Below are positions 1 to 12,450 of a DNA stretch of 64,000 nucleotides, one piece after another. The notes under the pieces are model-generated. The model saw nothing but the letters and a program-made list of their open reading frames with translations. It made no database searches and was not told the DNA's origin. Numbering within the stretch: the stretch's first letter is position 1; every line of letters begins with the position of its first letter. This DNA comes from Tillus elongatus. Lineage: Eukaryota; Arthropoda; Insecta; Coleoptera; Cleridae. A program made the translations under genes and the position numbers. The stretch lies in assembly GCA_964006375.1 (NCBI GenBank), contig OZ023266.1, forward strand, positions 13,135,565-13,199,564, read 5' to 3'.

Positions 1-498
1 TGTGTATTTTTGAGTTCGTGTTACTAAAACTGTCGGGCCCTATAAAAGTGACTGATAAAAGCGACCTCCGTGGTCAATTTTTGAAACAGACGTAATTGTG
101 TGTAAGGCCCGACAACTGTTTGGTAAAATTTGTGTAAGTCCCGATAAATATATATATATATATTTTTTTTTACCTCGTGCAGGTAGTAAATGATCTGTTT
201 TCAAGTGACATGTCCCTGGTTTTATAAATAGCGTCTTTGTTGTTATTTTTTACTGCATCATCTGCAAGGGTTGTTGACGGGGAATAACGGTACATCATTT
301 TTCCTTGGGCCCTAAAGCAGATAGCGGTGGGTTTTATGTAGTATGTTATATTTCAAAGAATATTGAGATATTGTTAAATTTATTTATTAGGGAAATTTCA
401 TAGAAAACATTTACTCTATTCTTCAAACGAAACAGAACTCATATTTGGGATGGAAACATTAGTTTATATATTATTTTACATACACATATTTATGTACG

Positions 499-500
<2 letters not shown>
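1..500. other. Non-coding, no gene seen
   Basis: A+T-rich sequence without a credible reading frame. A short (TA)n run lies near 147-162. The only internal order noticed is a pair of short related motifs in opposite orientation (GTCGGGCCC near 33, AGGCCCGAC near 104), too short to interpret. Confidence 0.5.

Positions 501-558
<58 letters not shown>
501..558. repeat. (TA)n microsatellite
   Basis: Perfect TA dinucleotide array of about 58 bp. A reading frame of alternating Ile and Tyr codons runs through it and is an artefact of the repeat. Confidence 0.95.
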
Positions 559-559
<1 letters not shown>

Positions 560-708
560 TTATAGGGTTAGTATAGGATGGATTTGTATTTACAGAAATA
601 TTCCTTATTCAAAAAAAAAAAAACTTAAAAGCTTTTCGACATATTTTTTGCTACAAAGTGACGATCTTCAATTTATCATAGCGTAAACAATTTCGTTGCT
701 ATGGCAAC

Positions 709-2342
709 TAAATCTTTCTTTTTAAATAGCAAGATATGATTTTTTCGCGATTTCGGAAATAGCGTCTAGTTCTTGATACGCCACTATAAAAATGTAATTA
801 GGTTCAATTAGAAAAAAATGGAGAAAAAACTAATGTAATTATGCAGATGATCGCAAAAAATGTTTTTTTAACAGAAGCACGCTTAAAACCAACCCTGTAC
901 GCATAAGCAACATAACAAATGCTGTAAAATCACTCACTGCAGATGATAGGCAAACTAGCTTTAATTATTAACTTTAATTCTAAAAGAGACTGATAAAACA
1001 AAACTAAAATAAAACAGCAATAATATTTGTCAACTTACTCAATGTTCAAAATGCTGTCCATTATCAATACATAATTGAACTCGCGTTTCAAAGAAATTTA
1101 TTAAACTAATTAACCTGGAATACACAATCCATCTTGTTTGGCCAACAATTATAGCTTTCAGGTCTTCCAGATTTAATGGTCTGTCTCTGTAGAGAACATT
1201 CCTCAAGTGACCCTAAGAAAACAACCACATGGCGTCAAGTCAAGAGGGCGAGCAGTTCATTTAAGTGCATCACAGCGCCTGATTCAATTTTCTCTAAAAA
1301 CTTCATCCAATTTTGCCACACGCGTCTGCCAAAATGATTGTGAGCTCCATATTTATCAAACCAAACTTCATTGACTGGGCTCACTGCAACCACTGTGGTA
1401 TAATTTCTTCTCTTAAAAAAATTTAATACTTTTCAGATGTTAGATTTCCCTCAATAAATAACCGCCCAATATTACTACTGTCTAGTATACCCGTCCATAC
1501 ATAATTTTTTTGTGGTCGTTGGGTTTGAGCCTCCAGCATCCAATGTGGATTCTGCTGAGACCAATAACGATAATTTCTACTAAGTCCGGCTTCTCATTAA
1601 ATTTGCCATAATATAACAAAATTCAACACGCCTCTAAAAATCGCCAACTACAAGTTCCTGTACTAGCTGTACTTTATATGGGTGAAATTCTTTCTTTTCC
1701 TTTTTAGCAAAGTTACCACAGATTTTTCTGAAAGGCTGTGTAATGTAGTAACTTAATTTGTAGACACATGGTGGGTTTAATAAAGAGACAACAATATATC
1801 TAATGCGTTATTACCAGCTACAGCCGTTTTTGGTCTTCCTATTCTTGGCTTATCATCGACACTACCAGTTTCGTTAATTTTTTTCAGTGTTCTGGAAACA
1901 TACACTTCATTAATTTGTGGCCAGACTCATGAAAAAACATGCACATTTCTTTACAAAGCTTCCTGTCACCGTAGCCCAACATCACTAATATATCAATTCT
2001 TAGCTTTTTGCTCAATTCTGCCATAATAATAATAATAATAATTCATTTCTATAAATTCTCTATTTTCCAATATGAAGCTCTCTAAAGTACTACAAACTAC
2101 AGATAACTGACAGAAAACAATGCTTAAAATTGGCAGCTGCAAATACTATCACAATTTTTCAATTGGTAACTTGATAAGAAATTGATTAATGAAATCCAAC
2201 CGAAGGTAATTTTTAAGAAACTTTTTTTTGCGATTTTTTCTTATTAATCCCGATTACATTTTCATAGTGCCGTTGCTAAGAAGGAGATGTGCTTTCCGTG
2301 AGTGCAAAAAATCATATCTTGCTATTTAAAAAAAGATCTAGA
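709..2342 (-). mobile_element. Degenerate mariner-like transposon with about 130-bp inverted ends
   Basis: The ends are inverted copies: the stretch from about 709 (containing AAATAGCAAGATATGATTTT) matches the reverse complement of 2220-2342. Between them, on the minus strand, lies a decayed transposase of the IS630/Tc1/mariner type. It starts MAELSKKLRIDILVMLGYG near 2024. It continues with NYRYWSQQNPHWMLEAQTQ near 1520-1590 and YVWTGILDSSNIG near 1470-1510. Then come WFDKYGAHNHFGRRV near 1320-1365 and an end motif resembling DNGQHFEH near 1040-1065. Several stops and frameshifts break it. The usual QQDGAPPH block reads DKYGAHNH, so its catalytic Asp is now Tyr. The element is dead; the family call rests on motif order and inverted ends. 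Confidence 0.8.
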
Positions 2343-2548
2343 TTATCTATTTTTATGAAATTTGGTGTGTCTAAATTAGGGCTATATACACATATTTGAG
2401 GAGGAAAAAAACATTTTTACATTTAACCAGCCGCACCCACATAAATATGACCTTGGCGTACTATTTGAAATGAAAATACAATACGCTGCTGCTTTTTTCA
2501 AAAGCAAAAATTATTCCTAGAATAGTACTATACTTTATATTTAAAAAA

Positions 2549-2822
2549 GTCTAAACGCAGCAAGTGCGTTATGGAAGTGAATTTTCATTAAAATGTTTTT
2601 AATAGCAAATGCGAGCAGGCATCAATCTGATTACTGGTATAGCCTATGCATTAGAAAAAATCTACCATATTTTATCAAAACTACTTATTGTTTAAAAATG
2701 TTCAAAAATTTTCCGAAAATAAACTTAAAGTTGGTTTCCTAGCCAACAAACCTTAGGTTAATAGCAAATTGAGTTATTGAAATTTAAAGTTCGCTACCAA
2801 AACGCACTTACTGCGTCCAGAT
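2549..2822. mobile_element. Short TIR element (MITE-like), ACGCA-end family, copy 1
   Basis: About 274 bp, non-coding. The left end reads AAACGCAGCAAGTGCGTTAT and the right end is its inverted counterpart (ACGCACTTACTGCGTCCAGA). The interior, with CTAGCCAACAAACCTTAGG and AATAGCAAATTGAGTTA, matches the interior of the copies at 9873, 38693 and 60895. Each end can itself fold (ACGCA/TGCGT around GCAAG). No transposase is encoded, so it would have to be moved in trans. Confidence 0.75.
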
Positions 2823-2869
2823 TGTTTTCTTGCAAACATGCATCTTCTTCTTCTTCTATTGCTTATTCA

Positions 2870-3280
2870 TTAATGGATATTCGCGATCACATGTGCCCAT
2901 TCTTCCCTATTTCTGATGGAGCTGAATAGGTCTCCTACAGTTTTTAGTCCTGCCCATTCTCTCACGTTTCTAAGCCATGACATCCTCTTACTTCCGACTC
3001 CTCTCTTCCCCTCGATCTTTCCTTCGATTACTAATTGTAGGAATTGGTATCTTTCATTCTCTATTACGTTACCCAGATATGCTGTTTTTGTGCCCTTGAT
3101 GGTGTTCACCAGTTCACGTTCTCTTTTAACCGTTCTTAGGATCTCTTCGATTGTTTTTCTGGCCGTCCATGAGACTTTTAGTATACGTCTGTATGTCCAC
3201 ATTTCAAAGGTTTCAAGTCTATTCATGGTATTCACCTTCAGCGTCCAGCCATCCACACCATATAGTAACACTGACCACAC
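2870..3280 (-). pseudogene. RTE-like LINE: C-terminal domain frame
   Basis: Open for 136 codons. It begins MWSVLLYGVDGWTL and has FEMWTYRRILKVSW, the conserved C-terminal block of RTE-type elements, then GKIEGKRGVG and WLRNVREW, ending near IANIH like the copies at 17631 and 49961. The initial Met is internal to the ancestral protein and there is no start context. This is the tail of a longer RT protein left after the internal deletion. Confidence 0.8.
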
Positions 3281-3306
3281 GTAACATTTTACTAATTCTT
3301 AGCCTC

Positions 3307-4154
3307 TCACGTACCTAGTCCCCTTCTAAATCCAAATTGTGTGGACCCTACCTCTCTTTCGCATTTTATGGAAATTGTGTAGTAAATAATCTTGAGGAAT
3401 ATATTTAACGTGTGGCTTACTAGACTGATCAGCCTATGGTCCTCGCACTTCGTTGCGTTACTCTTTTTTGGCAGGGGGATAAAATGTGATGTAATCCACT
3501 TGGCAGGGAACTCCCCCATGTTATATATCTTGTTAAATATTCTGTGTAGTACGGAAATTCCCCTGTCGTCTAGTATTTTTAGTAGTTTGACAGGTATGCA
3601 GTTCTGGCCAACTGCCTTTCTGGCCTTTGACGTATTTATTCTTCTTACAATTTCTTCTTTGGTGATAGGGGGTCCAGACAGGTCTACGTCCTCCGCAACC
3701 TCTATGTCAGGTCTATTATCGTCGAAAAGGTTGTTAATATATTCCTCCCAAATAACTCTTCGCTGCCGATCGTCTTGTGCAATTTCCCCATGTTCGTTTT
3801 CTACATTAGAAAAGTATCTCTTCCGGTAAACTCCGGACACCTCTTTTATCTTCTGTGTATGTTAAATTCATCGTGCAGCTCTTGTAGTTGTTCTATATCC
3901 TCGCATTGCTTCTTTAACCAGTCATTCTTTGCCGCTCTTATTTTCCACCTAATAAGTCTTTGGATATGTTTATAGCTCTCCGGATATCCTTGACTTATGC
4001 ATCTTCTCCTTTCTTCGAAAAGCGCCATGATTTCTGCTGTCATCCAACTGTGTTTCTGTGTTTTCCGCTTATGACCTAGTTCACCTTCTGCGACCCTTAT
4101 CAAGGCTTCCTCCATTTCTCCCCATATGACATCTATGCTTGCACTCTCTTCCAA
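3307..4154 (-). pseudogene. RTE-like LINE: linker and RT finger region
   Basis: Two adjacent minus-strand frames (4154-3846 and 3840-3307) offset by a short frameshift. They hold an endonuclease-RT linker rich in charged residues (WMTAEIMALFEERRR, AAKNDWLKKQCEDIEQLQ). The N-terminal RT motifs follow: EEYINNLFDD, ITKEEIVRRI, FIPLPKK, DHRLISLVSH and FGFRRG. The frame ends exactly where the palm domain should begin. The endonuclease is missing because of 5' truncation. Confidence 0.8.
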
Positions 4155-4171
4155 CTTCGGTTCTATGCATC

Positions 4172-4712
4172 ATATTTCGATAAAAAATGCAAAAATGTAT
4201 TAACGAATTTGTTCTACGAAAATTAGCCAAAAATTATAGACCGTTAAACCATAAACTTAACTAAACGTACAGCGAAAGCATCAACTTAACTAAACTGACG
4301 GCCAAAGCATCAGAGAGAGGGTCTATTTGAAATGAATTTTCTGTATATATTTTAGTAGAATGAAGGACAATGACTTAAGGGTTCGCAGATACACATGTTT
4401 TGAGGAAAACTCAAAATTTTTTTTAACTGCCCATAACTTTTATCTCTTTAAATTTAGAAATGCAAATTATGGTACATGGTTCACTCTTTATATTACAAAC
4501 ACGCGTACCGAATTTCGGTGCCCTTACTCTGTTATTTCCAGAGATATTATTTTTTTAGAAAGAAAACACAAAATTTTCCAGCAAAACCTGGGCCGATTTT
4601 CTTGGGTACCGAACTTATCCAAGCCACTTGCAAAAGGAAGGTACTCACCAAATTTTATCAAAATCGGCCCATTACTTTTTGAGTTATCGGTATGATACAT
4701 ACATATATTACT
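4172..4712 (-). repeat. (TA)n-core dispersed repeat, reverse copy, no array
   Basis: Non-coding. It matches, in reverse orientation, parts of the repeat at 37512-38692 and of 61205-61860: CATATTTCGATAAAAAATGC at the start, GTCTATTTGAAATGAATTTT in the middle. It ends with the block ATCAAAATCGGCCCATTACT then TTTTTGAGTTATCGG that borders the (TA)n arrays elsewhere. Here the array is only CATACATATATTA. Plus-strand frames of 68-111 codons run through it, have no family resemblance and are rejected as genes. Confidence 0.65.
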
Positions 4713-5028
4713 GTCAAAGCGATGTCATTCGGCATAGAATAGTTTATTATTTTTGAAAAAAATGTGGGCTATTAAGGTTGACCCGTGGTTGAAAAATAAG
4801 TATAACGATGTCAAGAACTTTGGTAAATGAAGGTAACAATAGAACAATTGAGAGGAGGAAGTTAAAGTAAGAAATATTTTCCATTTAGAATGTCAAAATT
4901 TGAAGTATAGTGAACTTGGTCCACAATTGCCAATGATTTTTTGGATGAACCCGTTAAATTTTGTAAAAACACAGTACAAGTCATAGTCTTATTGTGTATT
5001 GCATATTGTATAATTTAATTGAATAAAC
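4713..5028. other. Non-coding, no feature seen
   Basis: About 316 bp of A+T-rich sequence between a repeat copy and a microsatellite. No frame, RNA gene or repeat recognised. Confidence 0.4.
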
Positions 5029-5030
5029 GC

Positions 5031-5123
<93 letters not shown>
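5029..5123. repeat. (AAT)n followed by (TA)n compound microsatellite
   Basis: About 40 bp of AAT/ATA trinucleotide repeat passes directly into about 54 bp of TA dinucleotide repeat. It lies just outside the left end of the mariner-like element at 5145. Confidence 0.95.
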
Positions 5124-5127
<4 letters not shown>

Positions 5128-5144
5128 TCAAATTGACCCCGTTA

Positions 5145-6595
5145 TATAATCATGACGGCGACGCCTCTCAAAAAAAACTATCGAGAACTACAAAAACCTC
5201 AATATTTGTTGTCATTTGACAATTATTTATAAAAATTATGCCGGGGCGACTGAATTACAGTCACAAAGATTATTAAAATTTATATATTATTATGGTGAAT
5301 GTAACCACGTTTTATCAAGAACGTGCCAAATATTTGCTGATATCGAGATAAACAAAAACCGTCGCGGAGGAGTGTTCGGCGAATAATAGAAACTTCCAAA
5401 ACTTTTGGCACCGTGAAGGCAAAAATTCATAAAAGAAATAACATCCTTAAGACAAGTAGCTCTGCAGAGAGGACTTTCGAAGAGCTTGATACACAGAATT
5501 CCGTTAAAGCACAACTTCCACCCTTATTCAATATCTTTGGTTCAACATCTGAGAGAAATGGATATGCAGAAAAGAGTTTTATAAATTCATTTGAACGATG
5601 ATACAAGACGACTCTCGATTTTTTTGACAGCATAATTAGGACTGATGAAGCGAAATCTATGAAAAATGTTCTTTTTAACACACAAAATTCTTATTTTTGG
5701 AGTAATTCAAATCGTCATGCAGTAAGAACCCGGAATTTTCAAAATAGCTAGCTAGTCTTTTGTGCTGTAAAAACTGATAGAATATAATATAATATAATTT
5801 ATTAAGAAAACTTGAATGGTAAGTCATTAACCATACATTGCAAATTATTTCCCCATTCTAAATTATGTATTAACTTTTTTTAAATATACATATTTAAATT
5901 TTCTGGAAGAGATGAATCATCAATATTTAAGCAATTTACCTCCAGCGGAACACAAGCAAATTTTTTAACAACGTGATGGCGCCCTACCCCACAGTACGGT
6001 TTCGTTTACTAAGAACATATGATGACAAGTAGATTGCCAACTACTGGCCTTTTCTCTGGCCTTCTCGTTCTCCTTATTTGACTGTGTTGGATTACTTTAC
6101 CTGGGGAACGATAATAAACATGGTTTTTTCAATCCAGTGAAAACGATGGGGGACTGTATGGCAAGGGTGAATGGCGCGTTGGAAAGCTTATCTCCAAATT
6201 CAATTAGAGCGGCCTTCCATGAAGAACTAACTCGAAGAGAAAAAAAATGTTTGGAAGTTGAAAATGGAAATTTTGAACATTTATTAAGATAAGTTGTTAC
6301 CCTGTGTAGGTATTGTTTTCTTTTAGTAGGATAAATTGGTTTTCTTCTATAGATTTTTGTCTTGGCGATGTCAAAAGTTTTGTAATTTTCCATTATTCGT
6401 TTAACACTATTCGGTTTCTGTTCTTGATCGAACTTTGTTGCATTCCGCCTAAATATTTACACCTTAAAAATAATCCTAGTGCGTATAATTTAATCGCACC
6501 GCCATGATTATTAGCAATAAGTATTTGTCAAATGACAACCAATAGTGATGTGTCTGTAGTGCTCTAAAGTTTTATTTTGAGCCGTCATGGCCAAC
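5145..6595 (+). mobile_element. Degenerate mariner-like transposon with about 90-bp inverted ends
   Basis: The left end (about 5147-5240: CATGACGGC, then TTGTTGTCATTTGACAA) is the inverted counterpart of 6505-6590. A broken transposase lies between them on the plus strand. An N-terminal part resembles other mariner-like proteins (YYGECNHVLSRTCQIFAD near 5285-5335). A helix-turn-helix-like piece GLSKSLIHRI lies near 5475-5505 and HNFHPYSISLVQHLREM near 5510-5565. A decayed QRDGALPHS block is near 5965-5995, followed by DYFTWGTIINM near 6090-6125 and EVENGNFEHLL near 6255-6290. Multiple frameshifts and stops make it non-functional. A related N-terminal fragment is joined to LINE-A at 12450-12685 and 13815-14028. 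Confidence 0.78.
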
Positions 6596-8491
<1,896 letters not shown>

Positions 8492-8635
8492 ATTAGGATT
8501 TTAAAATTTCCCTTTGCGGTCATTAACAAAACTATTTACTTAAAAAATGTTAAACTTTTCCTTTCCCAAATTATAAAATTTACTAAAAAGAAAAAAAGTT
8601 TTTACTAGTTTACCAGTTTCAACTACATAATATAA

Positions 8636-8940
8636 TATAAGCATCCTTGGTGGTTCAGTAGGTAAACATTTCTATTTCTCCGTACATACTGTAAATTAAG
8701 ATTAACCGAGGTTGTGGCATTGTGTTTGAAATTTGATGCCTGCACATTCCTCCCTTCCGAAGCGACGTAGAGCCGTCAATCCGATGTACCATCTGATGTC
8801 CGGCACGTTAAAGATCCCTACCCTCCTACGGAAAGAAGACTTGGGCCAAAGTTCCAGGACACTGCAGATAAACTGTCCCCTGGCGTCGGTGATTTACCAC
8901 AGTCGCAGAAATAAGCCGACGTAAATCGAAAAAAGATAAA
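8636..8940 (+). mobile_element. tRNA-like SINE candidate
   Basis: A compact, G+C-richer block in A+T-rich surroundings. It begins GCATCCTTGGTGGTTCAGTAGG, where TGGTTCAGTAGG (8650-8661) fits a Pol III A box. A weak B-box-like TGTTTGAAATTTG lies about 70 bp further on. A central block (GGCACGTTAAAGATCCC near 8801-8817) looks like a conserved body, and the unit fades into an A-rich tail (CGAAAAAAGATAAA near 8927-8940). Only one copy is in the window. The 63-codon frame inside has no protein features. The call is an inference from box spacing and composition. Confidence 0.5.
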
Positions 8941-9057
8941 CTATAATATAGGTATGTATACTGACGAAATATCGTGTGTTTAACTGAATTGACTAAAAAC
9001 TAGTATAAACGCAAATAATTATATGTCGATAGTTATAAGCATTTTCTAATATGCAAT

Positions 9058-9114
9058 TATACTTCAAATGAGCGAAAACTAGGCGCCTAGAACACATATC
9101 TGGGGTCTGTTTCG

Positions 9115-9188
<74 letters not shown>

Positions 9189-9872
9189 ACTCAAAAAATA
9201 ATGGGACGATTTTGATCAAATTTTGTAAGCATTTTCCTTTTGCAAGTGGCATGGCTAAGTTGCTTAGCCAGGAAATGCGGCCCGGTTTTCCCGGAATGGA
9301 TTGTGATTTATTTCGGGAATAAGAAAGTAGGGCCAACCAAATATGGTACGTATGTCTGTATTATAAAAAGTGAACGACGTACCAAAATTTTCATCTGTAA
9401 GTTAAAAGTCAAAAAAGTTATAGGCATTTGAAGAAAAAAAAATGGGGTTTTCCTCAAAACGCCCAGGTCGCGATTTGAAACGTAAAAATTGGCAACATTT
9501 AGGCAAAGAACATGAAATAAATACCGGTTACGTAAAAAAAATGTTGCAAGAAGAGTGCTCTTAAGTTTCAACTTTAGCCTTCATCGACCTTTATTTTACT
9601 AAAATATTCCGGGTTTACTTTCAGTTTTTATCTGTTTACATATATACAGGGTGACGCATTTCTACGGTAAAGCTCAATATAATTGTTATTATGCAAGATA
9701 CGAGAAAAATTGTATACGTTAATTATAAGGTCTTGAGCTGTATCTTATAAAATTATTTTGAAAATCACAGCGTGGCCCATTATTCGTTGGTGATAACTGC
9801 AATTTTTTTTTCGAACATTCCTTATACTGTTGCATTTTTAATAGAAATATGATCCATGATCGTAAAAAAAAT
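9058..9872 (+). repeat. (TA)n-core dispersed repeat, forward copy
   Basis: The start (TTCAAATGAGCGAAAACTAG, then GGCGCCTAGAACACATATCT) and the block after the array (TCAACTCAAAAAATAATGGG, then TTGCAAGTGGCATGGCTAAG) match 37512-38692, 54940-55523 and 57206-57330. It then runs through CATTTCTACGGTAAAGCTCA and TGGCCCATTATTCGTTGGTG, also present at 38490-38610 and, reversed, at 61285-61410. The array (9117-9186) lies at the same internal position as in the other copies. Non-coding; frames inside are not genes. Confidence 0.75.
9117..9186. repeat. (TA)n array inside dispersed repeat
   Basis: About 70 bp of TA repeat at the fixed internal position of the dispersed repeat, preceded by GGGGTCTGTTTCGATTTA. 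Confidence 0.95.
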
Positions 9873-10121
9873 CGAGACGCAGTAAGTGTGTTTTGGCAGC
9901 GTGTTTTCATTAAATGCTAGGAAACCAGTTTTCTCAGAAGTATTTAAAGTTAAAGTTAAAGTTATTTGCTGAACATTTTTGTACATTTTCAAACACTACG
10001 GTATTTTAGTAAAATATGGTAAATTGTTTTTACTATATAGGTTATACAGGTAATTGATGCCTGCTTGAATTAAAAACATTTTATGGAAATTAACTTCCAT
10101 AACGCACTCGCTGCGTCCAGA
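9873..10121. mobile_element. Short TIR element, ACGCA-end family, copy 2
   Basis: About 249 bp, orientation opposite to the copy at 2549. Left end CGAGACGCAGTAAGTGTGTT, right end AACGCACTCGCTGCGTCCAGA. Shares the interior TGTTTTTACTATATAGGTTA and TTGATGCCTGCTT with the copy at 38693 and, reversed, with those at 2549 and 60895. It sits at the centre of a mirrored pair of (TA)n-core repeats. Confidence 0.75.
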
Positions 10122-10197
10122 CTTTTTATAACCTATAGCCACATACCCAATTTGGTGGCCCATTATTTTTTGAGTTACCGGGGTGATACACACACAC

Positions 10198-10269
<72 letters not shown>

Positions 10270-10375
10270 ACATATCAAGATAGTAACTGACCACATACAT
10301 GGGTTCTAGAGGTACTAGTTCGCGAATTGTTTTAAAATTCAAAAGTGTAGGAAAATTCACTAAAAGATATATGTT
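10122..10375 (-). repeat. (TA)n-core dispersed repeat, reverse copy
   Basis: Reads GGTGGCCCATTATTTTTTGA, then GTTACCGGGGTGATACAC, then the (TA)n array (10198-10262). After it comes a diverged TCAGTTACTATC/GGGTTCTAGAGG block and AGGAAAATTCACTA. This is the outer part of the forward repeat at 9058 in opposite orientation, so the two face each other across the short TIR element. Confidence 0.65.
10198..10262. repeat. (TA)n array inside reverse repeat copy
   Basis: About 64 bp of TA repeat, preceded by ACACACACACAGA, at the position expected from the mirrored copy. Confidence 0.95.
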
Positions 10376-10819
10376 ATAATATATTTCAGAATAACTGCAC
10401 AAGGTCAATGTGATCAACTATACAATGCCTCCACACAGCATTTAATAACCAAACCCTTCCCCTTATATTTGTCGGTCCTTACACGCACACAAGCCAGACA
10501 GTTTTTTAAACTGTTTTTTTTTGTTGCCATATGTAATTCAGAAACACAGTTATGTTTGTAGAAAAAAACAGTATGGTTTATGGGGTCTTATACACACTTC
10601 AAACATAATCCATATTTAAGGGGTCTTCACACAACATGTGCATTAAACATAATTGCGGGACCTCACTTTATTTGTAAATATTTTCTAAACGAGCGTGTGT
10701 ATAGTATTTTGGCGCGAATTATCCACATCTGGAGATACATCTACATCCACGACTCATCTCAAACATTAAGATCCCACAAGTTGGTGTGTTTTCGTGTGTC
10801 CCTGCAAACATACGAGCAC
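10376..10819. other. Non-coding, no feature seen
   Basis: A stretch with several related short phrases (GGGGTCTT, ACACTTCAAACATAATCC, CACAACATGTGCATTAAACATAAT), hinting at old, degraded short-period repetition. No coding potential recognised. Confidence 0.35.
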
Positions 10820-10820
10820 A

Positions 10821-10821
<1 letters not shown>

Positions 10822-10893
<72 letters not shown>
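10822..10893. repeat. (TG)n microsatellite abutting LINE-A 3' end
   Basis: About 72 bp of perfect TG repeat. On the minus strand the LINE-A copy ends ...GTTTTGTTGA and continues directly as (CA)n, so the array begins exactly at the LINE 3' terminus. Confidence 0.95.
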
Positions 10894-10894
<1 letters not shown>

Positions 10895-12450
10895 AACAAA
10901 ACAGCACGAGGGCTTATAGCCTAAATACTATCCTACCGTGGGTGTCGACAAGGTGGAAAGAGGTAACTTGTTAATTATGGACTTGAAGATTTGGAGGTTC
11001 GGAGGAGAAGGAAAAACAGGTGCCGGCAAGGGATTCTATGACTTGGAAGTCCTCGGGACAAAAAAGCGGGCATAACATGATGTTATATGTCTGGTGACCT
11101 GGACAGTAAAAGGGTGCATTCGCTCTGTTCCCCTGGTAGATCTGTTGGGGGCAGCAGGTGGAGGAACTATGGAAGAAAGCTCCTCTGAGCAGTGCTCTTG
11201 CAGATATCTATAAGATAGAGAGAGAGAGGTTACCAACGGCACGTCGGTGGGCAAGGGATGGCAGCTTTTGGGTAAGAGGTGGGTCACCGATGTGATGTAT
11301 AGCTCTCTTCTGAATGGAGTCCAGGATAGCGAGTGTAGAAGCGGCAGCGGCACCCCAGATGTGGAAGCAGTATTCGAGGTTTGGCCTTATTTGTGAAGTA
11401 TATAAGGTATAGAGATTAGCTGGTGCAAAGTATTTGCGAGCCCCGAAGAGGAAACCTAATTTCTTAGCAGCCGGTTCTGCAATTAATGTGACAGATTTCG
11501 ATCCACAGAAATGCCAACAAGTGAAAAGGGCTCATTACATTGAATAACTTGGTTGTGAATTGTGATGGGTCTAGGGCTGGTGTATCTCTTATGAGATAGA
11601 AAGCAAGACTGAAATTTGGTGGAGTTGAATTGTGCAATACTTCCCAAGTCTAATATTTTTTGGAGAGCCACAGAGGCAGAACCCTCCATAAGTCTGCGTT
11701 CCTTATCTAATTGGGCTAAAGAGACAGACTTAGAATATTCTATATTTGAGTGGAGGGTGCTGTCGTCCACGTAACTGTGAACTGGGCTGGGTGTGCTAGA
11801 GAGGAGGTCATTGATGTGCAGAAGAAACAAAGTAGGGGCTAAAGCTGAACCTTGAGGGACTCCTGCATTAATTGGATACAGTTTAGAGGAATGGTCATCC
11901 ACGACAACAGAAATGCTCCGGTTAAAGAGGAAATTTGCTGTCCAGGTACAGAGTTTTGGTGGTAGCCCATAGGCAAGAAGTTTATTAAACAGCGCTGCGT
12001 GCCAGACCTGGTAGAATGCTTCGGATATGTCTAGATATGTCTAGAGCGACAATCTGGGATTCACCGTGTAGTTCCATAGACTTGCTCCAAGAATGGGTGA
12101 CAAAGGAAAGAAGGTCGGCGGTTGATTAGCGCTGACGGAATACAAACTGCCTGTCGTGGATTACACTGTGTTTTTCAGGAAAGTTTAGTAATTCGGTGTT
12201 TATATACTTTTCCATCACTTTAGAGACGACTGAAAGGAGAGAAAGAGGACTGTAGTTGATAAGAAGCGCTTTGGATCGTTTCTTGGGGACGGGTTTTACT
12301 CGAGCAGTTTTCCAGTCACTAGGGAATATGCCTCTATAGTAAGATGTCTGAAACAGACATGGTGCGCATTTTTTGAGAACAATTGCTGGGATCTCATCCA
12401 GGCCAGAGGATTTCCTGGTATTAAGAGAAAAGAGCATCTTTCGTACCTTT
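10894..12450 (-). mobile_element. LINE-A (CR1/jockey-like) copy 1, 5'-truncated
   Basis: Minus-strand non-LTR retrotransposon. Recognisable pieces from 5' to 3' are KMLFSLNTRKSSGLDEIPAI, LLINYSPLSLLSVVSKVMEK, YINTELLNFPEKHSVIHDRQ (12450-12126), AGVPQGSALAPTLFLLHIND and HSYVDDSTLHSN (11902-11650). A C-terminal tail follows with YKAN- and SFVPRTSK-type motifs to about 10930. The catalytic YADD reads YVDD. A deletion removes the ELAPVLTR segment, and frameshifts break the frame. The 3' end abuts (TG)n. This copy is the left arm of a large inverted duplication with copy 2 (14029-15626). Confidence 0.88.

Larger units (their letters stand above)
2845..4164 (-). mobile_element. RTE-like LINE fragment, 5'-truncated, palm-deleted
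   Basis: Minus-strand non-LTR retrotransposon inserted in a dispersed repeat. ATGCATC flanks it on both sides (2838-2844 and 4165-4171) as a target-site duplication. The 3' end (low coordinates) carries a GAAGAAGAAGA tail. Coding pieces, in order on the minus strand: a linker region (4154-3846), then the RT fingers with GEFPAKWITSHFIPLPKK and a QFGFRRG block (3840-3307). The C-terminal domain follows, with SVLLYGVDGWTL and FEMWTYRRILKVSW (3280-2870). Motif A, the GVRQGC block and YADD are absent. About 220 codons, judged from the copy at 15.7-17.6 kb, are deleted at about 3280-3310. It cannot encode active RT. Confidence 0.88.

Noticed and set aside
4360..4695. 111-codon plus-strand frame
   Set aside because: Runs through a non-coding dispersed repeat; related copies have stops in this frame.
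5640..5665. CTGATGAAGCGAAA, resembling a hammerhead ribozyme core
   Set aside because: No stem II between the two core parts and no flanking stems; it is coding sequence of the mariner relic (a TDEAK block).
10580..10974. Frames with Cys-Val runs
   Set aside because: Translation of the (TG)n microsatellite.
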